Source of the DNA: Candidatus Poribacteria bacterium
GTDB taxonomy: Bacteria; Poribacteria; WGA-4E; WGA-3G
Reading direction: 5' to 3'
Length of the DNA stretch: 64,000 nt
Assembly: GCA_022827625.1 (NCBI GenBank)
Contig: JAJEIE010000018.1
Span: 62,001 to 126,000, forward strand
Part shown: piece after piece, positions 16,844 through 26,700 of the stretch
Layout: the number at the start of each line of letters is the position of its first letter
Position numbering within the stretch: the first letter of the stretch is position 1
The notes under the pieces: generated by a model
Told to the model about the DNA's origin: nothing
The model's database searches: none
The model's input: only the letters and a program-made list of their open reading frames with translations
Position numbers and translations under genes: made by a program

Positions 16844-18745
16844 CTATTCCGGTTTCCGCCACTTGTTTTCTATTGGGCGGGGTCTCTCAGCTCCAGGTTC
16901 ACTATATCTGTTTCTAATCTTGACCAGTGGAGACATTCTGGTTTTCAGAGCATCACCTGTGACAATAGCAACCCCTTCTTTAACAGTCTTCAATATTTCC
17001 AAATCTGGGTTGGATAGAGATTCACCAACATCTCGGATATAAGACTGATCATCTGGATTAATAACACGGTGCAAAATCAACGTATTGGCTTGCGAAGTGG
17101 TTAACGAATCCACTGAAGCAGGCTTTTGTGAGATAACAAGCATGCCAAGACCCATTTTCCTTCCCTCGGTCGCAATTTGCTGAGCAGCAAACCGGGCAGC
17201 CTTTGTGGCAGGATTTATTTCTCCGCTACTACTACTTTCCTCTTGGCGTGGGATCAATGTTCTTGCCTCCTCAAGAGCAAATAAAATGGGATGTGCATTT
17301 TCCCCCATGATAAAATGCTTTGATTTATACCGATCAAAAGCAAATTCCATAACTGCCCACACCAAGGTTCTTCTTACCTGATTGTTTTCTAAATCTGATA
17401 AATTAAATATTGCTGTTGATACATTTGTCATCTTACCATCTGTAGAGCAGAAAAGATCTACAAAATCCCTAATATCCATTGACCCACAATCACGAACTCT
17501 TAGATTCTCAACAGTCTGTATTGCTCGTCTCAGTATTCGTTCAATCGGGGGTCTAGACACAGATTCGCCCATATTATTGGCTCTTCGCATAAGGTGATTA
17601 AGAAGGCTAATATCTTGTAAATTTTTTCGCTGTTCTTCTGTCAAACCTTGGAGCCAAGGAATAACAAAACCCGTTTGTGCATCTCTGAAATTTTCTCGTG
17701 CCATTGCTTCGATTAATCTCATTGTGAAGTAAGGACCCTGATCTGGATACATTTTAATCTTTGGATAAGCATTAAGATTAAGGGCTAACATTCGATTAAC
17801 CAACTCTCGCGGTAGAACATTTTCATTTTGCCAGTCAAGTTGCTTGATTCCGTCAATAATATCATTCAATAGTTGTTCGGGAATCGATGCTGAATCAGCC
17901 GAATCAACCATTAAATGGCGATTTTTAATTAAACAAAAATTAAACAAGCGATAGAAAATGTTCTCATCCATCAACTCAGTTTCGATTTGCTCAGAATAAA
18001 AATCATCGAGATTTGGCAATTTCTCACGTAAGTATCCCTTATAATCCGATATTTTTTTTATTAAATCTTCATCATTTTCGATCTTCAACTTGAACTCATC
18101 ATACAACTTACGACGGATTTTGTTGAGATTTACATAGTCCCCGTGTGGATCGAATACAATAGTTTTCGCTCCACGGAACATCAATTCCTCTAATATTACA
18201 GCTGTCGTGGTTGTTTTTCCCATTCCCGTCATACCAAAAACACCAGCATGCATTGTTACGATTGAGTCCGCGTTTAAAGATACTTGTGCTTGTGTTTCCC
18301 GGCCAGGAATCTCAACATGTCCGAGGGAAAGATACCACGGTTCACTCTCTGAGAATAGTTTTATCAGAATATCATCCGATAGCAGATTTACTGGCACACC
18401 GGGTTGTATCGCTTGCGTTAAGGGATCTATTTTGTTCTTTGTGCTATTGTATACCCCCATCACTTCACATTTGGCTTGATACAGTGTGAATCGGTGCGAT
18501 ATTATATCAGGAACCGAAAATCCTAATGTTTCGTGCTCTGAATAAAATTTTGCAGTGTCTTTTGCCAAAAGTGGGTTCTCTGTATTCACATCAACAACCT
18601 TAGCAACAACCTTATCGTCGCTTTCAGGTAAATCAACTTCAACATAGGAAAATTTCAATTGATTTTGATGCTCGCCATCTATATCCCCAAACAAAAAAGA
18701 AAACTCTTGTGTTGATGTTTCACCAAAGATTATTCCTAAAGCCAT
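16844..18745 (-). CDS. HerA-like hexameric DNA-translocating ATPase
   Basis: The 633-residue FtsK/HerA-superfamily ATPase has an N-terminal HAS-barrel-like region (~1-140). Walker A follows at 171-178 (GMTGMGKT) with the HerA-type FDPHGDY stretch shortly after. Walker B with adjacent glutamates appears late (ILFALEEARTLIP). It also carries the sensor/arginine region (RKMGLGMLVISQKPASVD) and a C-terminal SNPDLEILKTVKEG... GDALKTRMSPLVKI segment typical of HerA. Start ATG with GGAGG 7 nt upstream. It lies between a NurA-like nuclease gene (14 nt upstream) and the transglycosylase gene (5 nt downstream). HerA-NurA pairs are known from archaeal end resection and from bacterial defence systems. 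Coupling to a transglycosylase is the unusual feature here. Confidence 0.9.
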   Translation of the reverse strand: MALGIIFGETSTQEFSFLFGDIDGEHQNQLKFSYVEVDLPESDDKVVAKVVDVNTENPLLAKDTAKFYSEHETLGFSVPDIISHRFTLYQAKCEVMGVYNSTKNKIDPLTQAIQPGVPVNLLSDDILIKLFSESEPWYLSLGHVEIPGRETQAQVSLNADSIVTMHAGVFGMTGMGKTTTTAVILEELMFRGAKTIVFDPHGDYVNLNKIRRKLYDEFKLKIENDEDLIKKISDYKGYLREKLPNLDDFYSEQIETELMDENIFYRLFNFCLIKNRHLMVDSADSASIPEQLLNDIIDGIKQLDWQNENVLPRELVNRMLALNLNAYPKIKMYPDQGPYFTMRLIEAMARENFRDAQTGFVIPWLQGLTEEQRKNLQDISLLNHLMRRANNMGESVSRPPIERILRRAIQTVENLRVRDCGSMDIRDFVDLFCSTDGKMTNVSTAIFNLSDLENNQVRRTLVWAVMEFAFDRYKSKHFIMGENAHPILFALEEARTLIPRQEESSSSGEINPATKAARFAAQQIATEGRKMGLGMLVISQKPASVDSLTTSQANTLILHRVINPDDQSYIRDVGESLSNPDLEILKTVKEGVAIVTGDALKTRMSPLVKIRNRYSEPGAERPRPIENKWRKPE

Positions 18746-18759
18746 TGCATTTCCTCCAT

Positions 18760-20382
18760 TTACCCTCGGTTATGAAAATCTCTTGTTAACTTATTGGTTA
18801 CCATTAAAAAAACTTCCCTTAAACTGCTACCATTTAATCCACGTTGATGAAAAGTTCGATTTACTTGTTCAACTAAGTGCCATTCAGTGACCGTCGAAAT
18901 AATTTTCTTCGGCATTCTTACCATTTTATCAGCATAATATAAGAAGATAGGTAAACCGTAACTGCTGTATGGAAGACTGGCAACATAAATAGAGGCTAGC
19001 ACATCGTTCCACGTTTCCGCAGTTCCTCGCTTTAAGAATTCAACTCGGATAGGGGCTCTTAGTTCACTTGTCCGTACGAAACTCATTAACATTTTGTAGT
19101 CACGAAAAGGAAACAACCTATTTATAATATCGGAAATGTAGCCCTCTCGTGGATCTCCTGAAGCAGATGATGAACCAAACGTAACGTTAAATATACTGTT
19201 ATTGGTATCAGTGGTAAAGTATCTTCGGATCGGCACAGGGTTAGTAAATTCTGATTCAATCGAATGTTCACCATCAAACTTCAACGAAAAAGATTGAATC
19301 ATCTCATCATCCCATCCTGATTTGATAATGAATTCCTGAAATTGATCCACGAAATTTTCTTCGCTGAACTCCACATCGTAAGTTTCAAACAATCGGCGAA
19401 GGATTGTCTGGTTATCAGAATTTTCTTGTCCGAAACGTTCGATTTGGTACTGGACATACAGTCTTGAATATTCCGTTGAATGAGCAGTTTCGACACAACC
19501 AATTATGGGATAGTTCCTCTTATCGGCTAAATCTGATAACTTTCTGAGCAGTGAAAAATAGATACATATCCCTGGAATTTCCCCTTCATTAATTCTCCGC
19601 TCAATTTCATCTTTTTTTTCCCTAGAGGCATCAAAGAAATGAACAAAACGGTCTACACAAAATTCATAATCCGCTTCTTCGACTATCAAATCCAATAGAC
19701 TACCGTCCGCAATAGTTCTCACTTCAGCATCAACATTGGGGGGTGGTTCAATATCCGCGGTGAGGAGTTCCTTTATATCTTCTTTCCGAAAGAGAAGGCT
19801 CAGAAACGGGCCGATGTGTCGAATTAGTGGTCCGTGGAAAATAATAGAGTATATTGATTCACCTTCAAGGATTTTTGCAGTATAAAAGGCAACATATAAA
19901 TTAAGAAGGTAGGGCAAAAATTGCATTTTACGTTCAAAATCCTCTTCATTTTCATCTTGAAGACGAAGCATTGACGAAACTGTGAGTATCTTTTCCGTCT
20001 TGGGCGTTTGTGGATCAGGGATCTTATATCCGAACGCGCAACTATGCCTATACGCAACTTGACCCACAAAACTCTCATTGTCAACGATAGATTCATCCAC
20101 CGAAATTATCCACTTTCCTTTCATCTGGGAACAAACTTTCGACAAGATATTTCTATCAAATTTCGACCTTCCTATAGTATACGTGTCGGGTCCTATGTCC
20201 TTTTCACAAGATATACCAGTAATTTTCCTAATGTAGTCATTTCCTAAAAACTCAACACTTGTGTCAATTTTTGCTCCAAGTTCATTTCCAGACAATGCTT
20301 CAAATTCTGCCAAAAGGTTTCTTATCACTCGGTTTCCAGCATCTCTAAATGCAGTATCGGTTAGAAATTGTCGTCCGTTCAT
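18760..20382 (-). CDS. NurA-like nuclease, putative HerA partner
   Basis: Assigned mainly from context and sparse motifs. The 540-residue protein has an acidic strand motif D96 in WIISVDES, comparable to the NurA VDGS site. It also has IIFHGPL, where NurA proteins usually read hhDGPL, so the Asp is His183 here. A later IIGCVETAHSTEYSRLY resembles the NurA basic/helical segment. The frame opens at a TTG at 20472, but the ATG at 20382 is preceded by AGGAG 8 nt upstream and is preferred. The HerA-like gene follows after 14 nt. A missing metal-binding Asp could mean a divergent or inactive nuclease, or that the alignment used here is wrong. First gene of the five-gene operon. Confidence 0.6.
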   Translation of the reverse strand: MNGRQFLTDTAFRDAGNRVIRNLLAEFEALSGNELGAKIDTSVEFLGNDYIRKITGISCEKDIGPDTYTIGRSKFDRNILSKVCSQMKGKWIISVDESIVDNESFVGQVAYRHSCAFGYKIPDPQTPKTEKILTVSSMLRLQDENEEDFERKMQFLPYLLNLYVAFYTAKILEGESIYSIIFHGPLIRHIGPFLSLLFRKEDIKELLTADIEPPPNVDAEVRTIADGSLLDLIVEEADYEFCVDRFVHFFDASREKKDEIERRINEGEIPGICIYFSLLRKLSDLADKRNYPIIGCVETAHSTEYSRLYVQYQIERFGQENSDNQTILRRLFETYDVEFSEENFVDQFQEFIIKSGWDDEMIQSFSLKFDGEHSIESEFTNPVPIRRYFTTDTNNSIFNVTFGSSSASGDPREGYISDIINRLFPFRDYKMLMSFVRTSELRAPIRVEFLKRGTAETWNDVLASIYVASLPYSSYGLPIFLYYADKMVRMPKKIISTVTEWHLVEQVNRTFHQRGLNGSSLREVFLMVTNKLTRDFHNRG

Positions 20383-20579
20383 AGATTTTACTCCTATAGA
20401 TGGAATATTTAGTACCACACCTGCAGACAAGTTGACAGCATGGGTATCTGCCGGAGCTTTAGATTTTATCAAGTCAGTAGATTAAGGCTACGAATCGCGA
20501 TAGAAACTTCGTGATTAGGCAGGGGAGTTTGACAAAATCCCTCCAAAGTTCATTTCCTTTGCATCTATCCTCTATCACA

Positions 20580-20678
20580 CTACTTCCATATCAGCGTCTT
20601 TCGCGTGGCAGTAAATTCACCAACTTTCAGTGTATAGAAATAGACACCACTCGCCATAGGCTCCCCGACTTCGTTTCG
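20580..20678 (-). pseudogene. C-terminal remnant of a FlgD-Ig/sorting-domain protein
   Basis: A 32-codon open segment on the minus strand reads RNEVGEP, MASGVYFYTL, KVGEFTATRK, TLIWK and then a stop. This is the characteristic last strand pair of FlgD-Ig-like or type-IX-sorting-like C-terminal tails (SGVYFYTL... TATRK). Two stop codons (TGA TAA) lie immediately upstream in the same frame, and no start is present. It is the severed tail of a larger surface-protein gene, left at the edge of the NurA-HerA-TGT operon. Confidence 0.75.
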
Positions 20679-20708
20679 TTATCAGAGACTCCTTTCAATG
20701 AGATCATC

Positions 20709-20717
20709 ATTATAGCA
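20709..20717 (-). promoter_or_regulatory. Extended -10 promoter-like motif upstream of NurA-HerA-TGT operon
   Basis: On the minus strand the sequence reads TGCTATAAT, a perfect TGnTATAAT extended -10 element. The -35 region is weak. It lies ~330 nt before the NurA-like ATG, with only the non-coding remnant between, so it could start the operon transcript. Confidence 0.4.
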
Positions 20718-20811
20718 CAATCTTGATTTAGACAGTAACCTAAATTTCTGATGACAGGACAACTTTATCTTTTCATCTATTTTTCCTATGGCAAGGAAGC
20801 GTGATAACAGT

Positions 20812-21504
20812 CTAAAAGTAAAAATTCATTCCACCACTAACAATGGGGTAGTATTTATCAAATTCACGCGATCCACGTATGAGAAAACTAAAGTATTCCA
20901 TTATTTGAAATTCTATACCACCTTCAATTCGCGGATTATTAAAATAAGAGTTAGACTTCAAATTAAATCTTAATGAGTGTGAGATAGCTACAAACGGCTT
21001 AATCACGTAAGTAGAAGAGGCAGGTGCTAAGTTCAGAAATATACCAGAACTGGTCGTTGTGAATAAATCTATTGAACGGATTCCCGAAAGATATGTCTGC
21101 CCACCTCCCCAGTCACTTTGAAAAAAATATCCAAGGTGCGGCATCCATATTTTACCTATATGCATAAACTTTGCTTTCAAACCAAACAATGGGAGGATTT
21201 GTGTAGTGGTCCCTGGATCCCAAGAGAAATCCGTCATGATGGATGTCTTTAAATCCGCAGTGTGGCCCCAATCAAGACTTACTACTATTGTGTGAAGTGT
21301 ATCGGATTCTTTATGGTACCTATTGTCATTCAAGCCATATCCAAAACTAAGTGCCGTTTTTCTCTCTGGGAGGTCATATAAATTCATTAATTGGGCAGAA
21401 GCCGGTTTAATGAGCAGCATGAAAAAAAAAGTAACAGTTATAATTGAAATGCGTCGGAAGCCTTTGAAATTTAGGATCCGCTCTTTCTCAGTTAGGACAA
21501 ACAT
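20812..21504 (-). CDS. Predicted outer-membrane beta-barrel protein
   Basis: The 230-residue protein has a signal peptide (hydrophobic IITVTFFFMLLIKPASA, cleavage near SAQ). Alternating-hydrophobicity strands rich in Gly, Tyr and Phe follow, and it ends in aromatic NFYF, the usual barrel C-terminal signature. An AAGGAG ribosome site precedes the ATG at a short distance. No specific family recognised. It is transcribed toward the NurA-HerA operon but separated by the remnant region. Relation to that operon is unclear. Confidence 0.65.
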   Translation of the reverse strand: MFVLTEKERILNFKGFRRISIITVTFFFMLLIKPASAQLMNLYDLPERKTALSFGYGLNDNRYHKESDTLHTIVVSLDWGHTADLKTSIMTDFSWDPGTTTQILPLFGLKAKFMHIGKIWMPHLGYFFQSDWGGGQTYLSGIRSIDLFTTTSSGIFLNLAPASSTYVIKPFVAISHSLRFNLKSNSYFNNPRIEGGIEFQIMEYFSFLIRGSREFDKYYPIVSGGMNFYF

Positions 21505-22613
21505 GGTTCTCCTTTATAGTTTATACTACTCCATGCAGGCGGTAGTTGGAAGCAGGGCAGGCCCCGCAGTGTCCCTCTAAATTCGGATTGTCAAATTTGA
21601 ACAACAAAACTTGTCTTACCTTATTGATTTTCGACCTAAGTTAACGGTGGCACTGCAGTTCGAGTAAATTGGTATCTCATGTAAGTTCTATGCCATGCCC
21701 ACGTTTGTGCGACTTACAAGACTTACCACCGATATATGATACCTCTATACCGATGCAAACGACAACCTCCTCAAGTACACAATGCCTACGGTTTTGCTTA
21801 CGCAGTGTGACTCGCGCAAGACCTTTTATAATTAAAGACACACTCTGCTGAGAGAAAGGGTGCAAAACATCAAAAATCCGAACCGATGCCATTAAACCTG
21901 CCACCTATTTTCGGCTTGGCATTGCGAGGGTTAGCACTATTTGCACCTTGTCTCTTGAAATTTACCAGCCCCAATCTTTTATCCGCTGCCCATGTATGCC
22001 AATGAAAGGCACACTGAGAGACATCGGAAGCGTATGATGCCCGATTTCGGCAGATGATAATTAGGTAGGTTTGGGCGTTCCAGCGGAGTTTGTGAATGAG
22101 GTGTGAATTGCTTTTGACAGCGGCACCTGAGACAAAACGGTTTTTTATCTAAATCAATTGACACGATGCCAATAAATAGTTGAAGAGAAATGCTGCTCTC
22201 ATTTGCATATCTTCTCAATAGAAAGATGGTGACAGTATAGCAGCATACGCTTTGGAACGTCGAGGATATGCGTGACACTAAAAATTAAAATTAGGGGATA
22301 CTTATAAAAACAAGCACAATTCGTGGATTGGATACCAAGGCGAGTGAGTTTGTCCAAGAACCCAGATGGGGAGTTGCTTCGGACGCAATTTTGTCGAAAA
22401 ATCGCGTTGGGTTCAGTGTTTATAACGATTTATCGGATTTGAGACTCGTCTGGGGCGAAAATAGGATGACTGAATGTGCCTTCCCATTCGTTGGGAATTG
22501 AAACTGCTGAATTACGCCTGCTCACAATTGAATACGAAGATGAGATACCTGATCTTTAGTAGGACAATTTATTACTGGCCCATACTTACGGCAAAACCCT
22601 CGCAGATTGCTAC
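21505..22613. other. Gene-poor region, 1.1 kb
   Basis: No convincing gene, RNA or insertion sequence in 1.1 kb. Short open frames on both strands (for example 21677-21904 minus and 22328-22501 plus) lack ribosome sites and recognisable motifs. They may be remnants. The region lies between the barrel gene and the PorV-like gene and looks like decayed DNA at the border of the NurA-HerA-TGT island. Confidence 0.5.
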
Positions 22614-23633
22614 CTAAAACCGAATCCGAAGAGACATACGATGGCTGCCGCCTAATGCTGGGTGGTTCGCAAAGGCATAGTCCAAGCCTGCTCCTGCACC
22701 GGTGACAAATCGGAGGTTCAAGCCTGCTCCTGCTGTTAATTGGCGGACACTCTCAAGACTCCCACTCCGTTCTGCAAGTCCGATCCGTAAAGCGAGTAGG
22801 TCAAAGAGTGTCCATTCCGCGCCGGCGTGCAGTTCAACGCCGTCTTTGATATAGGTATCCAAGGCAAGAATCAGCACACTTCGGAAAGCAGTGAGTTTAT
22901 GTGTCGTTGCGACACCAATTTTGAGGGTAGGGTCAACCGTTTCGGTGTGCGATGTGAGATTTTCCGATGGCGGTGGCGTGTTCCAATACAGTTTTGTCTG
23001 AAAGGCATCGCTCACTTGTAGACCGAGCGTCAGTTGATGCGGCTTTTCTGGGTTTGTCATTGCAATGAAACCGATGTCCGAACCCCCACCAATGGCGTTC
23101 GTGCTCCGATAGCCACTCATGTAGAGAAGTTTAAGTGTGACACCTCCCCGAAGATCCATACCGTAGAGAGACGGGAGCCGCAAGCCCGATGCGAAGAGGA
23201 AGGCGTTATCGGTATTGTTGAAAGTGCCTATCACTTCAGGTCGGTTCGTCGCCCCGATGGGACGGCTGGCAACCGGCAGTCCCGTGATCGGAATGTCGTC
23301 AACACCGACACGCAGCCAGCTCACACCAATGGCGCCTCGCTCTTTGAGCGGATGGACGTAACTGACGAAATCGTAAGCATCTTCCCCATTGAGTGTGGAA
23401 TGCATGAAACTGACTTCGTATCGGGTCAGTTGCCCCAATGCAGCGGAATTCCAGTACGGGGCGTAAGCGTCAGCACTCAGGGCAGTCCCTGCCCCCCCCA
23501 TTCCAAGAGCGCGGGCACCGACACCGAGGGTCAGGAAATCAGCCGTATATTTCGCGTCTGCGGATAGAAGTCCAATACAGAACGTAATTAGAGACGCAAT
23601 AAAGTGAAAGGTATTTTTTTTCTGATGTTTCAT
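22614..23633 (-). CDS. PorV/PorQ-like outer-membrane protein
   Basis: The 339-residue protein starts with a signal peptide (FIASLITFCIGLLSADA). It continues with the UPF0164/PorV signature FLTLGVGARALGMGGAG and AYAPYWNSAAL, then barrel strands, ending in SLRIRF. In Bacteroidota, PorV is the shuttle that hands type IX secretion cargo to the PorU sortase. Here a PorU-like gene lies directly upstream on the same strand (23765-30037), separated by a family A repeat. The pairing supports a PorV role. No ribosome site is seen before the ATG, where the repeat region begins. Exact PorV versus PorQ/FadL-like identity is not settled by eye. Confidence 0.75.
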   Translation of the reverse strand: MKHQKKNTFHFIASLITFCIGLLSADAKYTADFLTLGVGARALGMGGAGTALSADAYAPYWNSAALGQLTRYEVSFMHSTLNGEDAYDFVSYVHPLKERGAIGVSWLRVGVDDIPITGLPVASRPIGATNRPEVIGTFNNTDNAFLFASGLRLPSLYGMDLRGGVTLKLLYMSGYRSTNAIGGGSDIGFIAMTNPEKPHQLTLGLQVSDAFQTKLYWNTPPPSENLTSHTETVDPTLKIGVATTHKLTAFRSVLILALDTYIKDGVELHAGAEWTLFDLLALRIGLAERSGSLESVRQLTAGAGLNLRFVTGAGAGLDYAFANHPALGGSHRMSLRIRF

Positions 23634-23640
23634 ATTTTTA

Positions 23641-23763
23641 TCGTTAATGGTTAATAGTTGTTAGTCAGAAGGCATTTGTAACAATTTACCAATTCTTGGA
23701 GTACCCAAAGTACAGTGAAGTGTTACAAATAGCCTTTTAACCAACCACCAGCCACCAATAACC
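23641..23763. repeat. Heptamer-flanked palindromic repeat, family A, copy 2
   Basis: Left GTTAATGGTTAATAGTTG heptamer-like run. Palindrome arms GGCATTTGTAACAATTTAC and GTGTTACAAATAGCC flank a CTTGGAGTACCCAAAG centre. Right CCAACCACCAGCCACC run. It fills the gap between the PorU-like stop codon and the PorV-like start. Confidence 0.85.
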
Positions 23764-23764
23764 G

Positions 23765-26700
23765 TTACCGCAACTTCATCATTTTAAGTATTTCGGTAAT
23801 GTCTTTTTCACCGTCTCGCTTGATTTGGAGTTTTGCGTAGTAAACGCCATTCGCTACCTCAATACCATCGGCATCCCGACCGTCCCACTCTACCATGAGG
23901 AACCCTGGTGTTGCCGGCATCGAAAGTTCACGGATAAGCCGTCCGCTCAGTGTGTAGATTTTCACAACGAGCGAGTCAGCAGGTGCTGTTAGCTCACACG
24001 TGAGCGTCGTTTTCCGCGGGAACGGATTTGGATAGTTCAGGAATGATAGCAACTGCAAAGTATCGTGAACCCGGAATGTGATGCTTTCCGTGTCAGTGTT
24101 TCCGTGTACATCGCTGGCTGTGAGTCGAATCTCATATTCCCGCGGTTCGAGTTCAGGAGATAGATATGTTAAAACAAGCTGATTCGAGCCGGGATGATAG
24201 GTTAACTGATAGGCTTCGGGATTGATGGGTTCATACGAGAGCCCACTTCCAAGCTCCAACAAAAATGAACGGGTGAGATAGTCGATACCACTTGGATCCG
24301 TTAGCGTTGCTCCGATGAGAGGTTCAGCGTCCGTTGCATCGCCCGGGACAAAATGTTGCTGATTCCCAATCGTCAACTGTATGTCGGGGGGTACAGCATC
24401 GTCAGTATATAAAAGTGTGACCGTTCCGAGCCGATCCGTTGTGGCTCTAATGGTCCCTACAGGCCGGGTTTCAAACCGAAACCTGTCCCCCGGTTTGAAA
24501 GAACGCGTGCTTTGCGTAATCTGGAAACGTAAGCCGTAAGGTGCGTAGACAAAAGGTTGCCCGACTGTCCCGCGGAGGGGAGCATTTCCACCGGATTGAG
24601 ACCGTAAGATACCCGTTTTCTCTCCCTCAATTTGAAATTCTGTGTCAGTGAGGAAAAGGATAATCCACCGATCCTCTGGCATAGCGGTATCCGGTGGGAG
24701 TTCAATGGAACTGACAACTCCGGTGCCTCGGTTGACATCTCCGAATCCTGATGCATACCATCGGAGCTCTTGTTGGAAAGAGATGTCTGGATCAGTATCC
24801 AAGGGTTGTTCAAGCGCAGTAATGTTGAATGTCCAAACGTCGCCGAACCTGAAGGGCTTTTCTGGATCAATTTCCACGTTAACATCAAATCCGTGTCTGA
24901 AGTTAGGGAAGTCTGGACTAAAACCTGCGAGTTGCTCTCTCGGTGCAATAACTTCCAATTCTCCCAACGTCTGCGTTCCTTCTGTGAATGGGGCACGGAG
25001 GAGTCGATAGGTTTGCGGACCTGTGAAAAGCAAGACGTATTTTCCAGTTGGTGCGCCATCTGGATGGATGCGAACGTTCCGAAGTTCACCCTCGCCAACG
25101 TTTTCTGCCCCTATGTCGGTTCCGTGTATCCGTCGCTGCAATGTCCCCGCAGCATCAGTCAATAACTGCGAGGGAAGCCGAATCCAGTTGCTGAGCGTTG
25201 GACTCCACTGATAAACACCTATCTCACGTGCGCGGGACTCAACTGCAGTGCCAATTGTGGCGGCTGTATCCGAAACATCCGTAACCTCCTCTGTACTTCC
25301 TAACAGTTCTTTAGCGAGCTGCGTACCGAGCGCACCAAGATCGAAACCGAAGTCAATCGCTACCGGAGAAGCCAGAGAAGCAGTTGTCGGCTGTCGGCTA
25401 TCGGAAACCGTTGGTAACTCACTTGTGGCATTAAAAGTGTTTTCATCTGCGCCTGACTGCTGGTTGCTGATTGCCAGTTCATAGCCGTAAGCGTTACCGG
25501 GTAGCGGAGCACGTTTGGTGGAATGGCTGTCGGAAACCGTCAGGGCGTTCTGCTGCAAATTACTTGTGGTCTCAGGTGTCAGTAATCCATTGATAGCTGA
25601 AAGCGTAGCGACCCGAAGCACAGTTGGATTTTGAAGGACACCCGGTGGCGCAGTGACAACGCAGTTTCGATCCAAACTCGAAATCTGATTTGAAGAGGTG
25701 CCGCCTATCACACCCAGGTCAACAGAGATTTGTCGGTAGGTGATGTTATCGTCTTCCTCGTTTTCAAGGACTTTGCCGGATTGATCTGCTTCACCAAAGT
25801 TTGGATCCACATAGACAAATATATCGTGCATACCGGAAGGTAACCCGCGCCGATCAACATTTTCCTGTTGTCCATCGGTAAATGGAAAGTTCGCTGTCAG
25901 TGGAAGGGTAGCGGTCGCGATTGGCAGTGTGTTCAACGGATCGGGTTCATAAACATCTTTTTCCCCACGCCGACTTTCAGCATTCGCTAACGGCGTGCGT
26001 TGTATCCAATCTCCGGGTTGAATGCGAGCGGTTCCGAGGAGATTGGCACCATCATCAATAATCGTATCGTCGTCAACATCAGGATTACCGTAAAAGAAGG
26101 CGACTTCAACAGGCGTTTGTACCTCATCCCCCTCTACCTGAACATCTGCTGAGAGGGCCCACTGCTGTGCTTGAGTGTTGTAGCCGTATCGAATAACAGC
26201 GGTTCTGGCTACCTCTACAACAGAAAGATTCGGATGTACGTAAGGATAATACCGTAACACCTGACTTTCAACCGCATTGCCATCTGTGTCCGTGACTTGA
26301 ATACTGTATCGGATGAGAGAACCATCTACGGGGGCCTCAAGGGGTTCAGGGACCGTCCACCATCCCTCTGCTGCTAACGGCGGCGGGGCTTGGATGAGAC
26401 TCACATTTTCCCACTGTCGGCTTATCGGGTTACGCCAACTCAAGAGTGCTGAGGCTATCTGTTCTTTCTCGTCGGAAACCTGAACAGAGATACGGAATTT
26501 GTCTTCAGCGATTAACTCGGCCTGGACATCAAGAATTTTTGGAATATTAACAGTAAATCCATCACCCCCGACAGCGACCGTCGTGGGATCTTGTGCGTAG
26601 TACTCAACGTGTGCATCACCGCTGGCAATGTTTTGTGGAACAGTGAACGTCACCGCTGGATAGGCACCATTGCTAACATTAAGCATTTGCGTCAAAATTA

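Larger units (their letters stand above)
20473..20811. other. Intergenic region with gene remnant and promoter-like motif
   Basis: The 5' leader region of the NurA-HerA-TGT operon. It contains a 32-codon gene remnant (20580-20678, minus strand) and an extended -10-like motif (20709-20717). Nothing else was recognised. Confidence 0.5.

Noticed and set aside
21677-21904. Minus-strand 75-codon open frame with Cys/Lys-rich tail
   Set aside because: No motif, no ribosome site, no transposase signature could be confirmed.
22328-22501. Plus-strand 57-codon open frame starting at TTG (reads like FVQEPRWGVASDAILS)
   Set aside because: No ribosome site, no recognisable family, in a decayed-looking region. 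Left as a possible remnant only.
24457-25098. Long alternative-frame open frames inside the PorU-like gene (also at 27136-27861 and 41569-42201)
   Set aside because: Overlapping strong coding sequence in another frame, with no domain or ribosome site. Shadows of biased codon use.
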